DNA of 64,000 nt from Timaviella obliquedivisa GSE-PSE-MK23-08B (GCA_019358855.1 JAHHII010000005.1:1-64000), one strand, 5' to 3'. Shown: positions 33,847 to 43,138, numbered from the stretch's first letter. Numbers and translations: made by a program. Notes: generated from the sequence alone by a model not told the origin.

Positions 33847-35244
33847 ATGTCACTGCGTCGCCGAGGAGTTCTTGTGATTACGGTTCCCGTTATTTGTTTA
33901 CTTTTGTTTTTAGGAACCTCTGTTTATTTGCGGTATTCCATGATGGTAGCAACGAGATATATTATTCATACACAGGATGTCTTACTAGAAAGTAGTAACC
34001 TTTTAATCTTGCTTCTTAATGCCGAAACGGGTGCTCGTGGCTATAGGAGCACTCGTGAAGAAGAGTTTTTAGAGCCTTATACTAATGCCATGCAATCGTT
34101 ACCCACCTCAATTAGCAATCTGAAAAAGCTAGTACGAAATAATTCTAAGCAAACGCAACAAGTATTAGTTATAGAGCAGAAAATTCGACAAGAACTTGAG
34201 TTGTTATCAGAGGGAATTAACCGTAGCGGAGCATTAACCCCAACAGCAGAGTCTTCTAGCCCAAAGAGCGCTCTTTTGACCCGAGAAAAAGAGATTATGG
34301 ATCAGCTAAGGTTAGATATTAGCCAGTTTCAACTAGAAGAGCGGCGCTCACTTGAAATTCGTCAACAGTTGTTGAATCAGCAAGAGGAACTGCGGGGCTG
34401 GGTGCAACTTGTCATGATTGCCATTAGCATTTTGGCTTCGCTAGCAGCCATTTATCTATTTGACCGTATTGAAAAATCTCGGCAGTTAGGAATTAGAAAG
34501 CTGCAAGCGCAATCTCAGAATGTGGCACAGCTAAACCAAATTTTGGCTCAAACCAATATGATGCTAGCCGATCGCAATCAAGAGTTAGATCAATTTGTCT
34601 ATGTGTCGTCTCATGATTTGAAAGCCCCATTACGGGCGATCGCTAATCTTTCAGAATGGATTGAAGAAGATTTAGATGGACAGCTTCCTGAGGAAGGACA
34701 GCGACACATGCAGCTTCTGCGTAAACGAGTTCAGCGAATGGATGCCTTAATTAATGGGCTGTTGGAGTATTCGCGCGTGGGGCGAGATAAGGTTTCTGTA
34801 GAATCAGTTAATGTAGCAGAATTATTGACAGAAGTGATTGATTTGTTGGCTCCTCCGCCTAACTTTGTGATTGAAGTTGCGCCAATGCCAATAATACAAA
34901 CTAGACGATTGTCTTTGAGTCAAGTTTTCTCTAATCTGCTCAGCAATGCTATTAAGCACTGCGATCGCCTTGATGCGAAAATTCAAATTACAGTAGACGT
35001 TCGAGATCAGCTTTGCGAATTTACAGTAGCTGATAATGGTCCTGGAATTGCTCCACAACATCAAAAGAAAATATTCACGATTTTTCAAACCCTGGATGCC
35101 CGCGATAAAACAGAAAATACTGGAATTGGTCTATCCATTGTCAAAAAGCTTGTAGAGTTAGAAGGAGGTAAAGTCTGGGTAGAATCGCAGCCCGGAGAAG
35201 GGGCAAAGTTCATCTTTACTTGGCATACCGCATCCGTACCTTAA
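33847..35244 (+). CDS. CHASE3-domain sensor histidine kinase
   Basis: 465 residues from ATG 33847 (GGAGG is 15 bp upstream; GTG 33808 is an alternative). One membrane helix (about 7-30), a CHASE3 sensory region (LLNAETGARGYRSTREEEFLEPY), a second helix (about 185-205), a coiled linker, then HisKA (phospho-His in VSSHDLKAPLRAI) and ATPase boxes NLLSNAIKH, DNGPGI and GIGLSIVKKL. Membrane-bound; signal unknown. First gene of a kinase-receiver-kinase run on the plus strand. Confidence 0.92.
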   Translation: MSLRRRGVLVITVPVICLLLFLGTSVYLRYSMMVATRYIIHTQDVLLESSNLLILLLNAETGARGYRSTREEEFLEPYTNAMQSLPTSISNLKKLVRNNSKQTQQVLVIEQKIRQELELLSEGINRSGALTPTAESSSPKSALLTREKEIMDQLRLDISQFQLEERRSLEIRQQLLNQQEELRGWVQLVMIAISILASLAAIYLFDRIEKSRQLGIRKLQAQSQNVAQLNQILAQTNMMLADRNQELDQFVYVSSHDLKAPLRAIANLSEWIEEDLDGQLPEEGQRHMQLLRKRVQRMDALINGLLEYSRVGRDKVSVESVNVAELLTEVIDLLAPPPNFVIEVAPMPIIQTRRLSLSQVFSNLLSNAIKHCDRLDAKIQITVDVRDQLCEFTVADNGPGIAPQHQKKIFTIFQTLDARDKTENTGIGLSIVKKLVELEGGKVWVESQPGEGAKFIFTWHTASVP

Positions 35245-35380
35245 TAGCGGAGCGATCGCTATACCGACGAGACAGAGCGATTAATGATGTAAGTCTAACC
35301 AATGACTGACGTGCCAAGGCACATCGTTTGTATAAAATTAGAAGATAAAAAATTTAGCTTGTAACTTAAACTTTTTTGAA

Positions 35381-35824
35381 ATGTCACCTACCTCTCCTGA
35401 TAGCACTATCAATATTTTGTTAGTAGAAGACGATGAGGTAGATATCCTTAACGTCAAGCGAGCCTTTAAAAAGAACAAGATTACTAATCCACTGTACTTC
35501 GCTGCCAATGGGTTAGAAGCACTAGAGATGCTGCGTGGCACTGACGGTCAGCCTTCTATCGTCCCCGACTATCGTCGCTTAATCTTGCTCGACCTGAATA
35601 TGCCTCGAATGAACGGCATAGAGTTTTTGCAGGCATTGCGGGCTGATTCTAACTTGAAGTCTATCCCAGTTGTGGTTTTGACTACCTCTGCCGCAGAGCA
35701 AGATCGGGTCGAAGCTAGTCAACTTAATATAGCAGGATATTTGTTGAAGCCAGTTCAATTCTCTGAGTTTGTAGAATTGATGGCTGTTCTAAACAAATAT
35801 TGGACGCTATCGAAAATGCCGTAG
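35381..35824 (+). CDS. Rcp1-like single-domain response regulator
   Basis: 147 residues, receiver only: VEDDEVD, LILLDLNMPRMNGIEF, Thr-Ser pair in VLTTSA and Lys-Pro in YLLKPV. Length and pattern (extended alpha1 with VKRAFKKN) match Rcp1-type shuttles that serve phytochrome and CHASE3 kinases. Lies 137 bp after the kinase and 17 bp before the next start. Confidence 0.92.
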   Translation: MSPTSPDSTINILLVEDDEVDILNVKRAFKKNKITNPLYFAANGLEALEMLRGTDGQPSIVPDYRRLILLDLNMPRMNGIEFLQALRADSNLKSIPVVVLTTSAAEQDRVEASQLNIAGYLLKPVQFSEFVELMAVLNKYWTLSKMP

Positions 35825-35840
35825 GGCAGGTGTGAGGCTC

Positions 35841-37073
35841 ATGGAAGACCAGCTTAGGGTTTTAATTGTAGATGACGACGAGGTCGATCGCCTAACTGTT
35901 AGCCGTGCCCTCAAAAAATCTGGCGTTTTGATGGAGCAAGTTGAAGCCACAACTGCTGCGGAAGCGGTTCAGGCGCTGACAACCTCCTCCTTTGACTCTG
36001 TGTTCCTCGATTACTCTCTTCCTGATCAAGACGGACTGGAGTTAATTCAGGTTTTGCGAGGCGCAGGCATTAAAGTTCCGCTGATTGTTTTAACAGGGCA
36101 AGGCGATGAACAAATTGCTGTTGAGTGTATGAAAGCAGGTGCAAGCGACTATCTATCAAAATCCAAAATTGGGTCTGATCGATTAGCTTCTATTCTAAAA
36201 AATGCCGTGCGGGTTTATCGAGCGGAGCTAAAAGCAAACTTAGCCTATCAACAGCTTCAAACAAGCAATGAACTGTTGTCTCAACAAAACGAAGAACTGA
36301 AAAAGCAAAAGCAGAAGATCGAGTTGCAGAACTTAGAATTACTTAAAGCTTCACGGATTAAATCTCAGTTTTTAGCAACGATGTCTCATGAGTTGAGAAC
36401 TCCTATGAATGCTATTATTGGGTTTTCTCAGGTGTTACTGCGCCAGAGCAAGGGAGGGCTTAATATCCATCAGCAAACGATGGTAGAACGAATCTTATCA
36501 AACAGTCGAAGTCTTTTAGAGTTAGTCAACGATATTTTAGACCTCTCAAAGATTGAGGCAGGTCGTTTAGAACTTAGACCTGAGCCTTGTGATCTGCTCC
36601 AGCTTTTAGAAACAACGATCGGGCAGTTGCGATCTTTAGCAGATGAAAAAAAACTACCGATTCGAGTCCGTTCTACTTTGTCCCATAGTCGGGCTTTTAA
36701 CGACTCAATGCGCGTTCGGCAAGTGTTAGTAAACCTAATTTCTAATGCTATCAAGTTTACAGATTCTGGAGAAATTTCTATTGAGCTAAGTGAACCGGAA
36801 CCTGGCAGAGTGGCGATCGCTGTTCAAGACTCAGGAATTGGCATTGCCCCTGCTGACTTAGAATATATTTTTGAGATGTTTCAACAGATAGATCAAACTA
36901 TCAACCGTAAGTATAGTGGCACGGGGTTAGGGCTAGCGATTACGCGATCGTTAGTGGAAATGATGGGGGGTGAGGTTACGGTTCAGAGCCAGCTAGGGCA
37001 AGGTTCGTTGTTCAGAATTGATATTCCTAGATTTGTGCAGAGTGATCCTGGGCTGTCTGGAAGAAGATCTTGA
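35841..37073 (+). CDS. Receiver-histidine kinase (REC - HisKA - HATPase)
   Basis: 410 residues. Receiver (about 5-125, VDDDEVDR, acceptor in VFLDYSLP), a coiled-coil linker (about 130-175, LLSQQNEELKKQKQKIELQ), HisKA (MSHELRTPMNAIIGF) and HATPase (VRQVLVNLISNAIKF, DSGIGI, GTGLGLAI). Cytoplasmic. Such REC-first kinases take phosphate from an upstream kinase, so the three-gene run can form a relay. ATG 35841 is used; GTG 35832 is possible. Confidence 0.92.
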   Translation: MEDQLRVLIVDDDEVDRLTVSRALKKSGVLMEQVEATTAAEAVQALTTSSFDSVFLDYSLPDQDGLELIQVLRGAGIKVPLIVLTGQGDEQIAVECMKAGASDYLSKSKIGSDRLASILKNAVRVYRAELKANLAYQQLQTSNELLSQQNEELKKQKQKIELQNLELLKASRIKSQFLATMSHELRTPMNAIIGFSQVLLRQSKGGLNIHQQTMVERILSNSRSLLELVNDILDLSKIEAGRLELRPEPCDLLQLLETTIGQLRSLADEKKLPIRVRSTLSHSRAFNDSMRVRQVLVNLISNAIKFTDSGEISIELSEPEPGRVAIAVQDSGIGIAPADLEYIFEMFQQIDQTINRKYSGTGLGLAITRSLVEMMGGEVTVQSQLGQGSLFRIDIPRFVQSDPGLSGRRS

Positions 37074-37364
37074 ATCAGCAATTAGCTAGCAGAGCCTGAA
37101 ATTTGTCCTGATATTAGCTCTCCCTAAATAGGTAAGAGAACAGAGTTAAAAGAAGACTTTAAAAGTTCAGTTTACTCTGGCTTAGCGTTAGTTTCTTTGC
37201 TCTTGAAACTATCCATCAAAGTCTTTCTGTCTTAACTAAGAGAATGATTTAGAGAAGGGCATGACCTTAAAGTGTGCATATAAATAGAATTCTATCTAAA
37301 GAGTGATTGAGTTTTATAATAGACCTCCTTAAGATAGATTGAGGAGTAAACTTTAGGTCATTGC
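37074..37364. other. Intergenic with CTTAAG motif
   Basis: No hairpin or reading frame recognised. The motif cttaagatagatt (37328-37340) sits immediately before gaggag, the ribosome site of the next gene, so it could be a translational or promoter-proximal element here. Confidence 0.4.
37328..37340 (+). promoter_or_regulatory. CTTAAGATAGATT motif
   Basis: Perfect form of the recurrent motif, 25 bp before the start of the REC-kinase gene. It is so close to the start that the transcript would have a very short leader if this is a -10 element. Confidence 0.3.
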
Positions 37365-38528
37365 ATGTCTTCTACTGAACTGTCCAAAATTGACTCAATT
37401 CTAGCAGTTGACGATACCCCAGACAATTTACTTTTGCTGGAAGCCATCTTGTCGGAGGAAGGCTATGACATTCATACTGCGGAAGATGGTGCTAGTGCGC
37501 TTAAGCATGTTGAGCAGTCTCCTCCTGATTTGATTCTGTTGGATGTGATGATGCCAGGCATGAATGGTTATGAGGTAACGCAACACATCCGTAAAAATTC
37601 TGCCTTGCCTTTTATTCCTATCCTCTTAATTACTGCTTTTGATCATTCTAGCGTTGTAGAAGGGTTAGATATAGGTGCAGATGAGTTTGTCCGAAAGCCT
37701 GTCGATCCAGAAGAATTGCTAGCACGAGTGCGATCGCTCCTCCGTTTGAAGCACAGCATTGATGAGCGTGAACTGATGATGCGCCAGAGGGAGGACTTTG
37801 TTTCTCGCCTGACTCATGACTTACGAACTCCCCTGGTTGCTGCCGATCGAATGCTGAACTTATTTTTACAAGAGGCATTCTGTGAACTCTCTCCTGACAT
37901 GAAAGACGCGATCGCTGTCATGGTGCGTAGTAACAAAAGCCTCTTACAAATGACTAACACTTTACTTGAGGTTCATCGTTACGATGCTGGGCAAAAATCC
38001 TTAGTAGCCTGTCCCTGTAACCTTTGGCAATTAACCTGTGACGTTATTCAAGAACTTAAGCCTTTAGCTGAAGAGAAAAACTTAGACCTAAAGTCTGACT
38101 TCAGAATCCTTGATGGAGATGATGAGATGAGTGTTGTCATGGGCGATCGCCTTGAGCTACGTCGGGTTTTGATCAATCTTATTGGCAATGCCATTAAATT
38201 TACCGAACAAGGAACTATTGAGGTGCGCGTTGTTGTTTCGTTAGATGAGAATGATGATAATCAGACTAATGGTCAAGTCAACGCATCAAAACCTTGGATT
38301 AGTATTGAAGTTGAAGATACTGGGACAGGAATTGAATCGGATGATCAAATTCATCTATTTGAAAGATTTCGTCCGGGTAAGCATCGCCGCTCTGGTAGCG
38401 GTTTAGGGCTGTATTTATCTCGTCGAATTGTTGAAGCGCACTCTGGCAAGATTAATGTTGCGTCTACGACTGGAAAGGGCAGCAAATTTGTTGTAAAACT
38501 ACCTGCTACAACAGAACAGTTACTCTAA
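37365..38528 (+). CDS. Receiver-histidine kinase (REC - HisKA - HATPase)
   Basis: 387 residues. Receiver (about 8-125; VDDTPDN, acceptor in LLDVMMPGMNG, KPVDPEELLARV), HisKA (LTHDLRTPLVAADRML, about 148) and HATPase (LINLIGNAIKF, DTGTGI, GSGLGLYLS). Cytoplasmic; GAGGAG just before the ATG. Fourth signalling gene of the plus-strand run. Partner unknown. Confidence 0.92.
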   Translation: MSSTELSKIDSILAVDDTPDNLLLLEAILSEEGYDIHTAEDGASALKHVEQSPPDLILLDVMMPGMNGYEVTQHIRKNSALPFIPILLITAFDHSSVVEGLDIGADEFVRKPVDPEELLARVRSLLRLKHSIDERELMMRQREDFVSRLTHDLRTPLVAADRMLNLFLQEAFCELSPDMKDAIAVMVRSNKSLLQMTNTLLEVHRYDAGQKSLVACPCNLWQLTCDVIQELKPLAEEKNLDLKSDFRILDGDDEMSVVMGDRLELRRVLINLIGNAIKFTEQGTIEVRVVVSLDENDDNQTNGQVNASKPWISIEVEDTGTGIESDDQIHLFERFRPGKHRRSGSGLGLYLSRRIVEAHSGKINVASTTGKGSKFVVKLPATTEQLL

Positions 38529-38563
38529 AAATCATCTATCTCAAGACACTTCTCGTTTTCAGT

Positions 38564-38576
38564 CTTAAGAGGTAGA
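38564..38576 (+). promoter_or_regulatory. CTTAAG-(AG)-GTAGA motif
   Basis: cttaagaggtaga, a version of the motif with two extra bases, 35 bp before the GTG start at 38611. Confidence 0.2.
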
Positions 38577-38610
38577 CTGAGCGATGAACTTGCAAGCATG
38601 AGGTTAAAGA

Positions 38611-39906
38611 GTGGACGACATTTTTACACGAGCGATCGCCCTAAAGCAAGACCTGATTGATTTTGTATTAGATGCAGAAGGAGAATTAGCGACTTCTCTA
38701 GAATCTTACAGTGCTACCCAGCTTGCCCAAGTTGCTCAGTCGCCTGCTCAAAATTTAATGCCCTATGAGATGGTGACAGAGTCTTTTTTAATTACAGGAA
38801 AAGTAGGTAATCAAACGCCAATTGATTTGTTTTTAGAGCACGAACCTCAACTTACAGAAAGCGATCGTCAGCTACTTAAGCAGTGGCATCGTAGTTTTCC
38901 AGGCTTATTTGTAGTGGTTCAGGTTTTGCCTGGTGGATTAGAGTTAATGAACTGGTTGACTGCGAAGCATTATCAGGTTCAGATCCCTGAAGCTCAATTG
39001 ACAAGGTTGACATCTGGAGAAATATTGTTGACTTACCTTACTCCTGTCACAGATCAGGAGTGGATTTGCTCCAAAATCGTTGGCTTGGGCAAGTTAGGTA
39101 AACCTAAGCTAGCAGTAGCGATCGGTAATTTCAAGCAGTGCTATGGCAAATATTTATACAGTGACGCGCCAGAGCTATTGACTGAAGCATGGCGATCGGT
39201 AGAGCAATACCACCAAGATTTCGTTGATTTCTTTAACACTGATGAATTAACCTTACCCGGATACCAATGGGCAAAGCAACTAACATCTTTTCAAGAAGTG
39301 CTGACTCAACGGCGGTTAGAGGCGGCGGGTATTGATAGCTCTAAAACACTTTCGCAACTTGCTGAAGAAGCAGGACTGCCGCCAGATGAAGTTGCAAAGG
39401 AAATCTTGGGGACAGAGCAATTGACAGAGCAACCACCTGCCAAGATGGTCAATCCAACTGTTGAGTTGCCTAACTCCCTTAAGAAAGCAGCGCATGTTAC
39501 AGCACTAACCCATCCTCGTTGGGGACAAACTTTTCTAAGCACCTACTCGGAGCTAAAAGCTACTCTCGAATCACAGCAGCTAGAGCCTACGACACAAACT
39601 CTTATTCTCCAATGTCTTCGAGATCCCCAGGTAAATGCCCATATCTGGTACAGATTGGCAGAGCAATATCCTGTCTCTTTAGAAAAGGCATTGCAATTTG
39701 CTTTAGAGCGTTCTGACTTCAATCTTAAAACCGATCTCGATCGACTTCTGCAAGAATTCAATCAACCGTTAGAACCGATCTTACCTGAGATTGCAAGCGT
39801 GCCGTTGCATCTCCACAATCTGTTCCAAGAAGCCTTGTTAGAAGTTGGTAAGGATAAGTCTAGAAGTAAGGTGAAGCGTAAGACAGCCATGGGTTTTCAA
39901 CCTTAA
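38611..39906 (+). CDS. Conserved cyanobacterial-type protein of unknown function
   Basis: 431 residues, soluble, no recognised catalytic motif. The N-terminal 200 residues alternate helices and strands (YEMVTESFLITGKVG, HRSFPGLFVVVQVLPGGLELMNWL); a helical middle part (about 225-275; LAEEAGLPPDEVAKEILG) looks like a small DNA- or protein-binding helical domain; the C-terminus is basic. GTG start with GAGG upstream. Related proteins in cyanobacteria are annotated only as hypothetical, to my knowledge. Confidence 0.75.
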   Translation: MDDIFTRAIALKQDLIDFVLDAEGELATSLESYSATQLAQVAQSPAQNLMPYEMVTESFLITGKVGNQTPIDLFLEHEPQLTESDRQLLKQWHRSFPGLFVVVQVLPGGLELMNWLTAKHYQVQIPEAQLTRLTSGEILLTYLTPVTDQEWICSKIVGLGKLGKPKLAVAIGNFKQCYGKYLYSDAPELLTEAWRSVEQYHQDFVDFFNTDELTLPGYQWAKQLTSFQEVLTQRRLEAAGIDSSKTLSQLAEEAGLPPDEVAKEILGTEQLTEQPPAKMVNPTVELPNSLKKAAHVTALTHPRWGQTFLSTYSELKATLESQQLEPTTQTLILQCLRDPQVNAHIWYRLAEQYPVSLEKALQFALERSDFNLKTDLDRLLQEFNQPLEPILPEIASVPLHLHNLFQEALLEVGKDKSRSKVKRKTAMGFQP

Positions 39907-40066
39907 GTCTAGGCTGAGATTTATGTGAGATGATTGGGATAAGCTATGGCATACAGTACTGCCGTACGTTTCTCCTATTTCTGAGAGAAGGTTTAGAGAG
40001 AAGATAACTTGGAGCGTCTCAACAGCAGACTATTCTGTGTTCAATTCATCTCCTGTAAATCTATCT

Positions 40067-40077
40067 CTTAAGGCAGA
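40067..40077 (+). promoter_or_regulatory. CTTAAGGCAGA motif
   Basis: Variant of the recurrent motif, 63 bp before the GlsB/YeaQ start. Confidence 0.25.
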
Positions 40078-40139
40078 AGAGGCAACAAAATAGTTTCGGT
40101 ATAGTTTATTTACAAGCAAAGTTTTTGAGGGTCTTAACT

Positions 40140-40412
40140 ATGAATCTTATTGCATGGATTATACTTGGAATTTTGGCAGGAGCAATTGCTAAGGCAATCT
40201 ATCCTGGTTCTCAGGGTGGTGGAATTTTAGGAACGATAATTTTAGGAGTTATTGGTGCATTTATTGGAGGAAGCTTATTGACCTTCTTTCAGACTGGAGC
40301 GGTTCAGCTAACTGCTACCTCTCTTAGTATTCCTGGTGTATTCGTTGCAGTTCTAGGAGCTATCCTTGCTGTCTTCCTTTGGAATTTGATTACTCGCAGC
40401 AGAACAGTTTAA
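40140..40412 (+). CDS. GlsB/YeaQ/YmgE-family stress membrane protein
   Basis: 90 residues, three glycine-rich helices: IAWIILGILAGAIAKAI, GGGILGTIILGVIGAFIGG and GVFVAVLGAILAVFLWN. This is the transglycosylase-associated/YeaQ pattern; members are small stress-induced inner membrane proteins. ATG 40140 is preferred over TTG 40125. Ends with a clear terminator. Confidence 0.92.
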   Translation: MNLIAWIILGILAGAIAKAIYPGSQGGGILGTIILGVIGAFIGGSLLTFFQTGAVQLTATSLSIPGVFVAVLGAILAVFLWNLITRSRTV

Positions 40413-40447
40413 GAATACTAATTTGTGCCCATGGACAAAAGTTAGGT

Positions 40448-40480
40448 AGGGCAACTGAACGTATCATGTTGCCCTTTTTA
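40448..40480 (+). terminator. Terminator of the GlsB/YeaQ gene
   Basis: agggcaac/gttgccct stem with 12-nt loop followed by TTTTTA. Confidence 0.85.
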
Positions 40481-40517
40481 ATTGATAGGTTTTATCGAAA
40501 GAGTAGGAGTGTTTTGA

Positions 40518-40871
40518 GTGCAATACTTTTTGTCGAGTATTAGATCAGTTTACAAGGCTTTTATCGTTACCCTTTTAGTAGGCTTCATTAGTTTTTCTGG
40601 CATGTTTAATGGCGGTGTGCAATCTGCATTCGCTGAGGTTTCCACGCCCGAGCAGGCACTTAAAGAAATTCAGAAAGATCAAGCTGCGGAAAGTCCAACT
40701 AAAGCCTACAACGAGATGACAAAGATCGTCGAAGATCCTAAAGTAGGAATAGAAAGGGAATACGAGAAGAAAGAGCAAGAATACTTTAAAGATCACCCTG
40801 AGGAAGGGGGATTGGTTGAGCAGGCTAAAGAGTTAGTGAATAAAGTTACGGACTCCAATGATGAAAAGTAG
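40518..40871 (+). CDS. Exported low-complexity protein, unknown
   Basis: 117 residues with a signal peptide (about 1-39; FIVTLLVGFISFSGM, cleavage after SAFA). The mature part is very acidic and Lys-rich, without Cys: EQALKEIQKDQAAE, YEKKEQEYFKDHPEE. GTG start with TAGGAG upstream. Likely periplasmic or thylakoid-lumen. Composition resembles small stress proteins; no family recognised. Confidence 0.65.
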   Translation: MQYFLSSIRSVYKAFIVTLLVGFISFSGMFNGGVQSAFAEVSTPEQALKEIQKDQAAESPTKAYNEMTKIVEDPKVGIEREYEKKEQEYFKDHPEEGGLVEQAKELVNKVTDSNDEK

Positions 40872-40969
40872 CTTTGCTCCCGTTAGGCGTGTATATCTAG
40901 TAAACGTACACAATTGCTGAGTTGAAAATATTAGCTTTAGAAGCTCTTTGTTGCAGGTAAAAATCATGA

Positions 40970-41010
40970 GGCGATCGCTCAGCAGTTAGGAGCGATCGCC
41001 CTTTCTTTAT
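40970..41010 (+). terminator. Terminator built from two HIP1 palindromes
   Basis: ggcgatcgctc pairs with gagcgatcgcc (11 bp, 9-nt loop), followed by ctttctttatttat. Both arms contain the HIP1 octamer GCGATCGC. Confidence 0.8.
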
Positions 41011-41090
41011 TTATATTTTGGTTTGGTAATCCGGTAACCCATAACAGAGCCGTTCAGCGGACTATTTAGTGAGCCTACCTATCAACTTCC

Positions 41091-41525
41091 TTATCTAGAA
41101 CAATAATCAGCACAATCTACAGCTTCTACAGTTAGAGCTTTAGAAGGGTGAACTGCACAAGGAACATAGGAGTTACTAGAAAAGTAACGACATTTTCCAC
41201 AGGGGATTGCCTGTTTAGTAAGAATAGATTCCTTTTGTTTTGCCGCTTGAAGCCCAGAGATAGGTATAACTTTTTCAGATCTAAAGAATGAGATTAGTAA
41301 AGAGGTAAGTAAAGCAAACCAGCCTATTAAAGGAATAATGAGCAAACTATTTTGAGCAAGATCAGATTCGTACAACTGATCAGTACGGCTAGGTAATTCA
41401 CTTTCTGCCGATGACTGCACTATCATAGACTGGCTGGCAGTACTGATATAACCACTATTCACTAGTGTAAAACCTTCGTCTGTTTTATAAAACAGGTTAG
41501 AGTCTGAAAAAGTGTAGCTGTGCAT
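41091..41525 (-). CDS. Membrane protein with C-terminal Cys cluster, unknown
   Basis: 144 residues. Polar N-terminus, one membrane helix (about 77-100; SLLIIPLIGWFALLTSLLISFF), and a C-terminal segment with five Cys: CGKCRYFSSN, then VPCAVHP, then CADYC. That pattern resembles a metal or iron-sulfur ligand set and occurs at the ends of several cyanobacterial small proteins. AAGGAAAG before ATG 41525 supports this start over 41564. Possibly in one unit with the gene before it (42695-41577). Confidence 0.65.
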   Translation of the reverse strand: MHSYTFSDSNLFYKTDEGFTLVNSGYISTASQSMIVQSSAESELPSRTDQLYESDLAQNSLLIIPLIGWFALLTSLLISFFRSEKVIPISGLQAAKQKESILTKQAIPCGKCRYFSSNSYVPCAVHPSKALTVEAVDCADYCSR

Positions 41526-41576
41526 GTTACTTTCCTTCAATAAGTAATAAAACTGCATACTCAAAAGTCAGTTTTT

Positions 41577-42695
41577 TCAAAGCCAAGCTTGGTTAATTGC
41601 TAAGCCACGGCTTCGCATCATTTCCTCAAACAATTCTGTGCTTAGAGCTTGCTCAACTGCCCAAACGCCGGGCTTAACCAGTTGACCAGATAAAATACAC
41701 TGAGCAATACTACCTGTCCCCTGACCTGTAGCCACAGCCGCACTTTCATGTATAAAGTTACTACACTGTCGAACTGATCGCCCCTCTTTTTCTCCAGTGA
41801 TCTCTGACCGAACTGCTACCCCTGTACCGCTAAAGCGATCGCTAATACCTGTCATTCTGTGACTAATCTGAGCTAAAAACTCAATTGCTCTAGGATTCTG
41901 CATAAGTTGCGCGGGAAACCAATGAGCTACTATCCAAGTTAGATGGTTATAGAAGTCTGGTACAGAGCCGAATTTTGTAATCACAGTTTCTACAGGAAAA
42001 CTATTGACTAAGGTGAAAGATTCAGGCATATCAAACCAGTAAACGCCTGCCCGACCAAAAGGAGCCTGAAACTCAATTATTTCTCGGTCAGTATAAGGAT
42101 TCACAGATTGCCATCGACCTTCTATCCACGCCTCAAAGGGTTGCTGAAGACTCAAAAATGTTGTGCGCATAACGGTGACTCCTGCACCGCCTGACCCACC
42201 CACAACATAACTGAGGTGAATCTTACGAACAGTGTCTAATTGTTCTACTCCCTGCCGTACCATACTATTAGAAATACCTGGAAAAACACCGGAGTTGATC
42301 ACGGCAGTCACGCCTGAAGCAATCGCCATTTCATGGAGAGATAACGCTTTTTGAGTGAAGGTGCGATCGTCACTCACATCAATATAAGAAACCCTGTTTT
42401 CAATACAGGATTGTAATATCCAAGTATCTCGCTGGCGGAAGGGTCCTGCGCAATGAACAACAAGGTCACTTTGGGCTATCACTGTTTTTAATTTTTCATA
42501 CTCAAGTAGATCCAGTGTGATATAACTCACTCGCGATCGATCGTGGTCTGTTGAAAATTGTTCTGTTAAGAAAAGATTTGAATTAGGTTTACGCCCAGTA
42601 ATGACCATATTTGCTGAGGTATGAGCCATTAAGTCAGCCAGGACACAACTACCAATTCGTCCTCGTCCGCCAATAACTAAGACTCGCTTTTCCAT
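41577..42695 (-). CDS. Saccharopine-dehydrogenase-like NAD(P)-binding protein
   Basis: 372 residues. N-terminal Rossmann motif VLVIGGRGRIGSCVLADL, then LVVHCAGPFRQRD, DVSDDRTFTQKAL and GVFPGISNSMVRQ typical of the saccharopine dehydrogenase NADP-binding family. Substrate unknown; these proteins are often not in lysine metabolism. 51 bp separate it from the Cys-rich gene downstream, so the two may be co-transcribed. Confidence 0.88.
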   Translation of the reverse strand: MEKRVLVIGGRGRIGSCVLADLMAHTSANMVITGRKPNSNLFLTEQFSTDHDRSRVSYITLDLLEYEKLKTVIAQSDLVVHCAGPFRQRDTWILQSCIENRVSYIDVSDDRTFTQKALSLHEMAIASGVTAVINSGVFPGISNSMVRQGVEQLDTVRKIHLSYVVGGSGGAGVTVMRTTFLSLQQPFEAWIEGRWQSVNPYTDREIIEFQAPFGRAGVYWFDMPESFTLVNSFPVETVITKFGSVPDFYNHLTWIVAHWFPAQLMQNPRAIEFLAQISHRMTGISDRFSGTGVAVRSEITGEKEGRSVRQCSNFIHESAAVATGQGTGSIAQCILSGQLVKPGVWAVEQALSTELFEEMMRSRGLAINQAWL

Positions 42696-42872
42696 AAATA
42701 TTTACTCTAAAAAAGCAATCTTTCAATGTCTCCATGAGCCGAGCTACTCTAGAATTGTGATGCATTGCCAATCTAGCGACATTCACTTATCAAATTTCAG
42801 TGTTTCCTTGAGGTGGGAGCTTAGAAACTTGACAACTTTATTTTAACCTGGGTTCTAAACCTTAAGTTAGAA

Positions 42873-42912
42873 GTAACAAGACCTAACTTCTTTAGAAGCC
42901 AGGTCTTGTTAC
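42873..42912 (-). terminator. Terminator of the second HLIP gene
   Basis: 12-bp arms gtaacaagacct/aggtcttgttac with a second nested cttct/agaag pair in the loop, 20 bp after the stop of the minus-strand HLIP gene. Confidence 0.75.
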
Positions 42913-42931
42913 CTTGTTGTTGCCTATTTAT

Positions 42932-43138
42932 CTACTGTACTGAGGAAGTAGATAAGTGCAGCAAGTCTCGTACAACACTAACGCCGTTCAAATCCCAAAG
43001 TAGATAAGCAAGAAATCCAATCATGGCAAAGCGCCCGTTCCACAACTCTGCCTGGGGTGTGAACCCAAACAGAAAAGCGTTACGATCTTGACCATTATAA
43101 GCATCGGTAATAGCAGGACGCTCGGTTGTAGTTTTCAT
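42932..43138 (-). CDS. High-light-inducible protein, second copy
   Basis: 68 residues with RNAFLFGFTPQAELWNGRFAMIGF, the chlorophyll-binding helix signature, and the same WDL-GVSVVRDLL end as the 11133 gene. It lacks most of that protein's N-terminal extension. Thylakoid photoprotection. Own terminator; divergent from the catalase gene across 375 bp. Confidence 0.92.
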   Translation of the reverse strand: MKTTTERPAITDAYNGQDRNAFLFGFTPQAELWNGRFAMIGFLAYLLWDLNGVSVVRDLLHLSTSSVQ

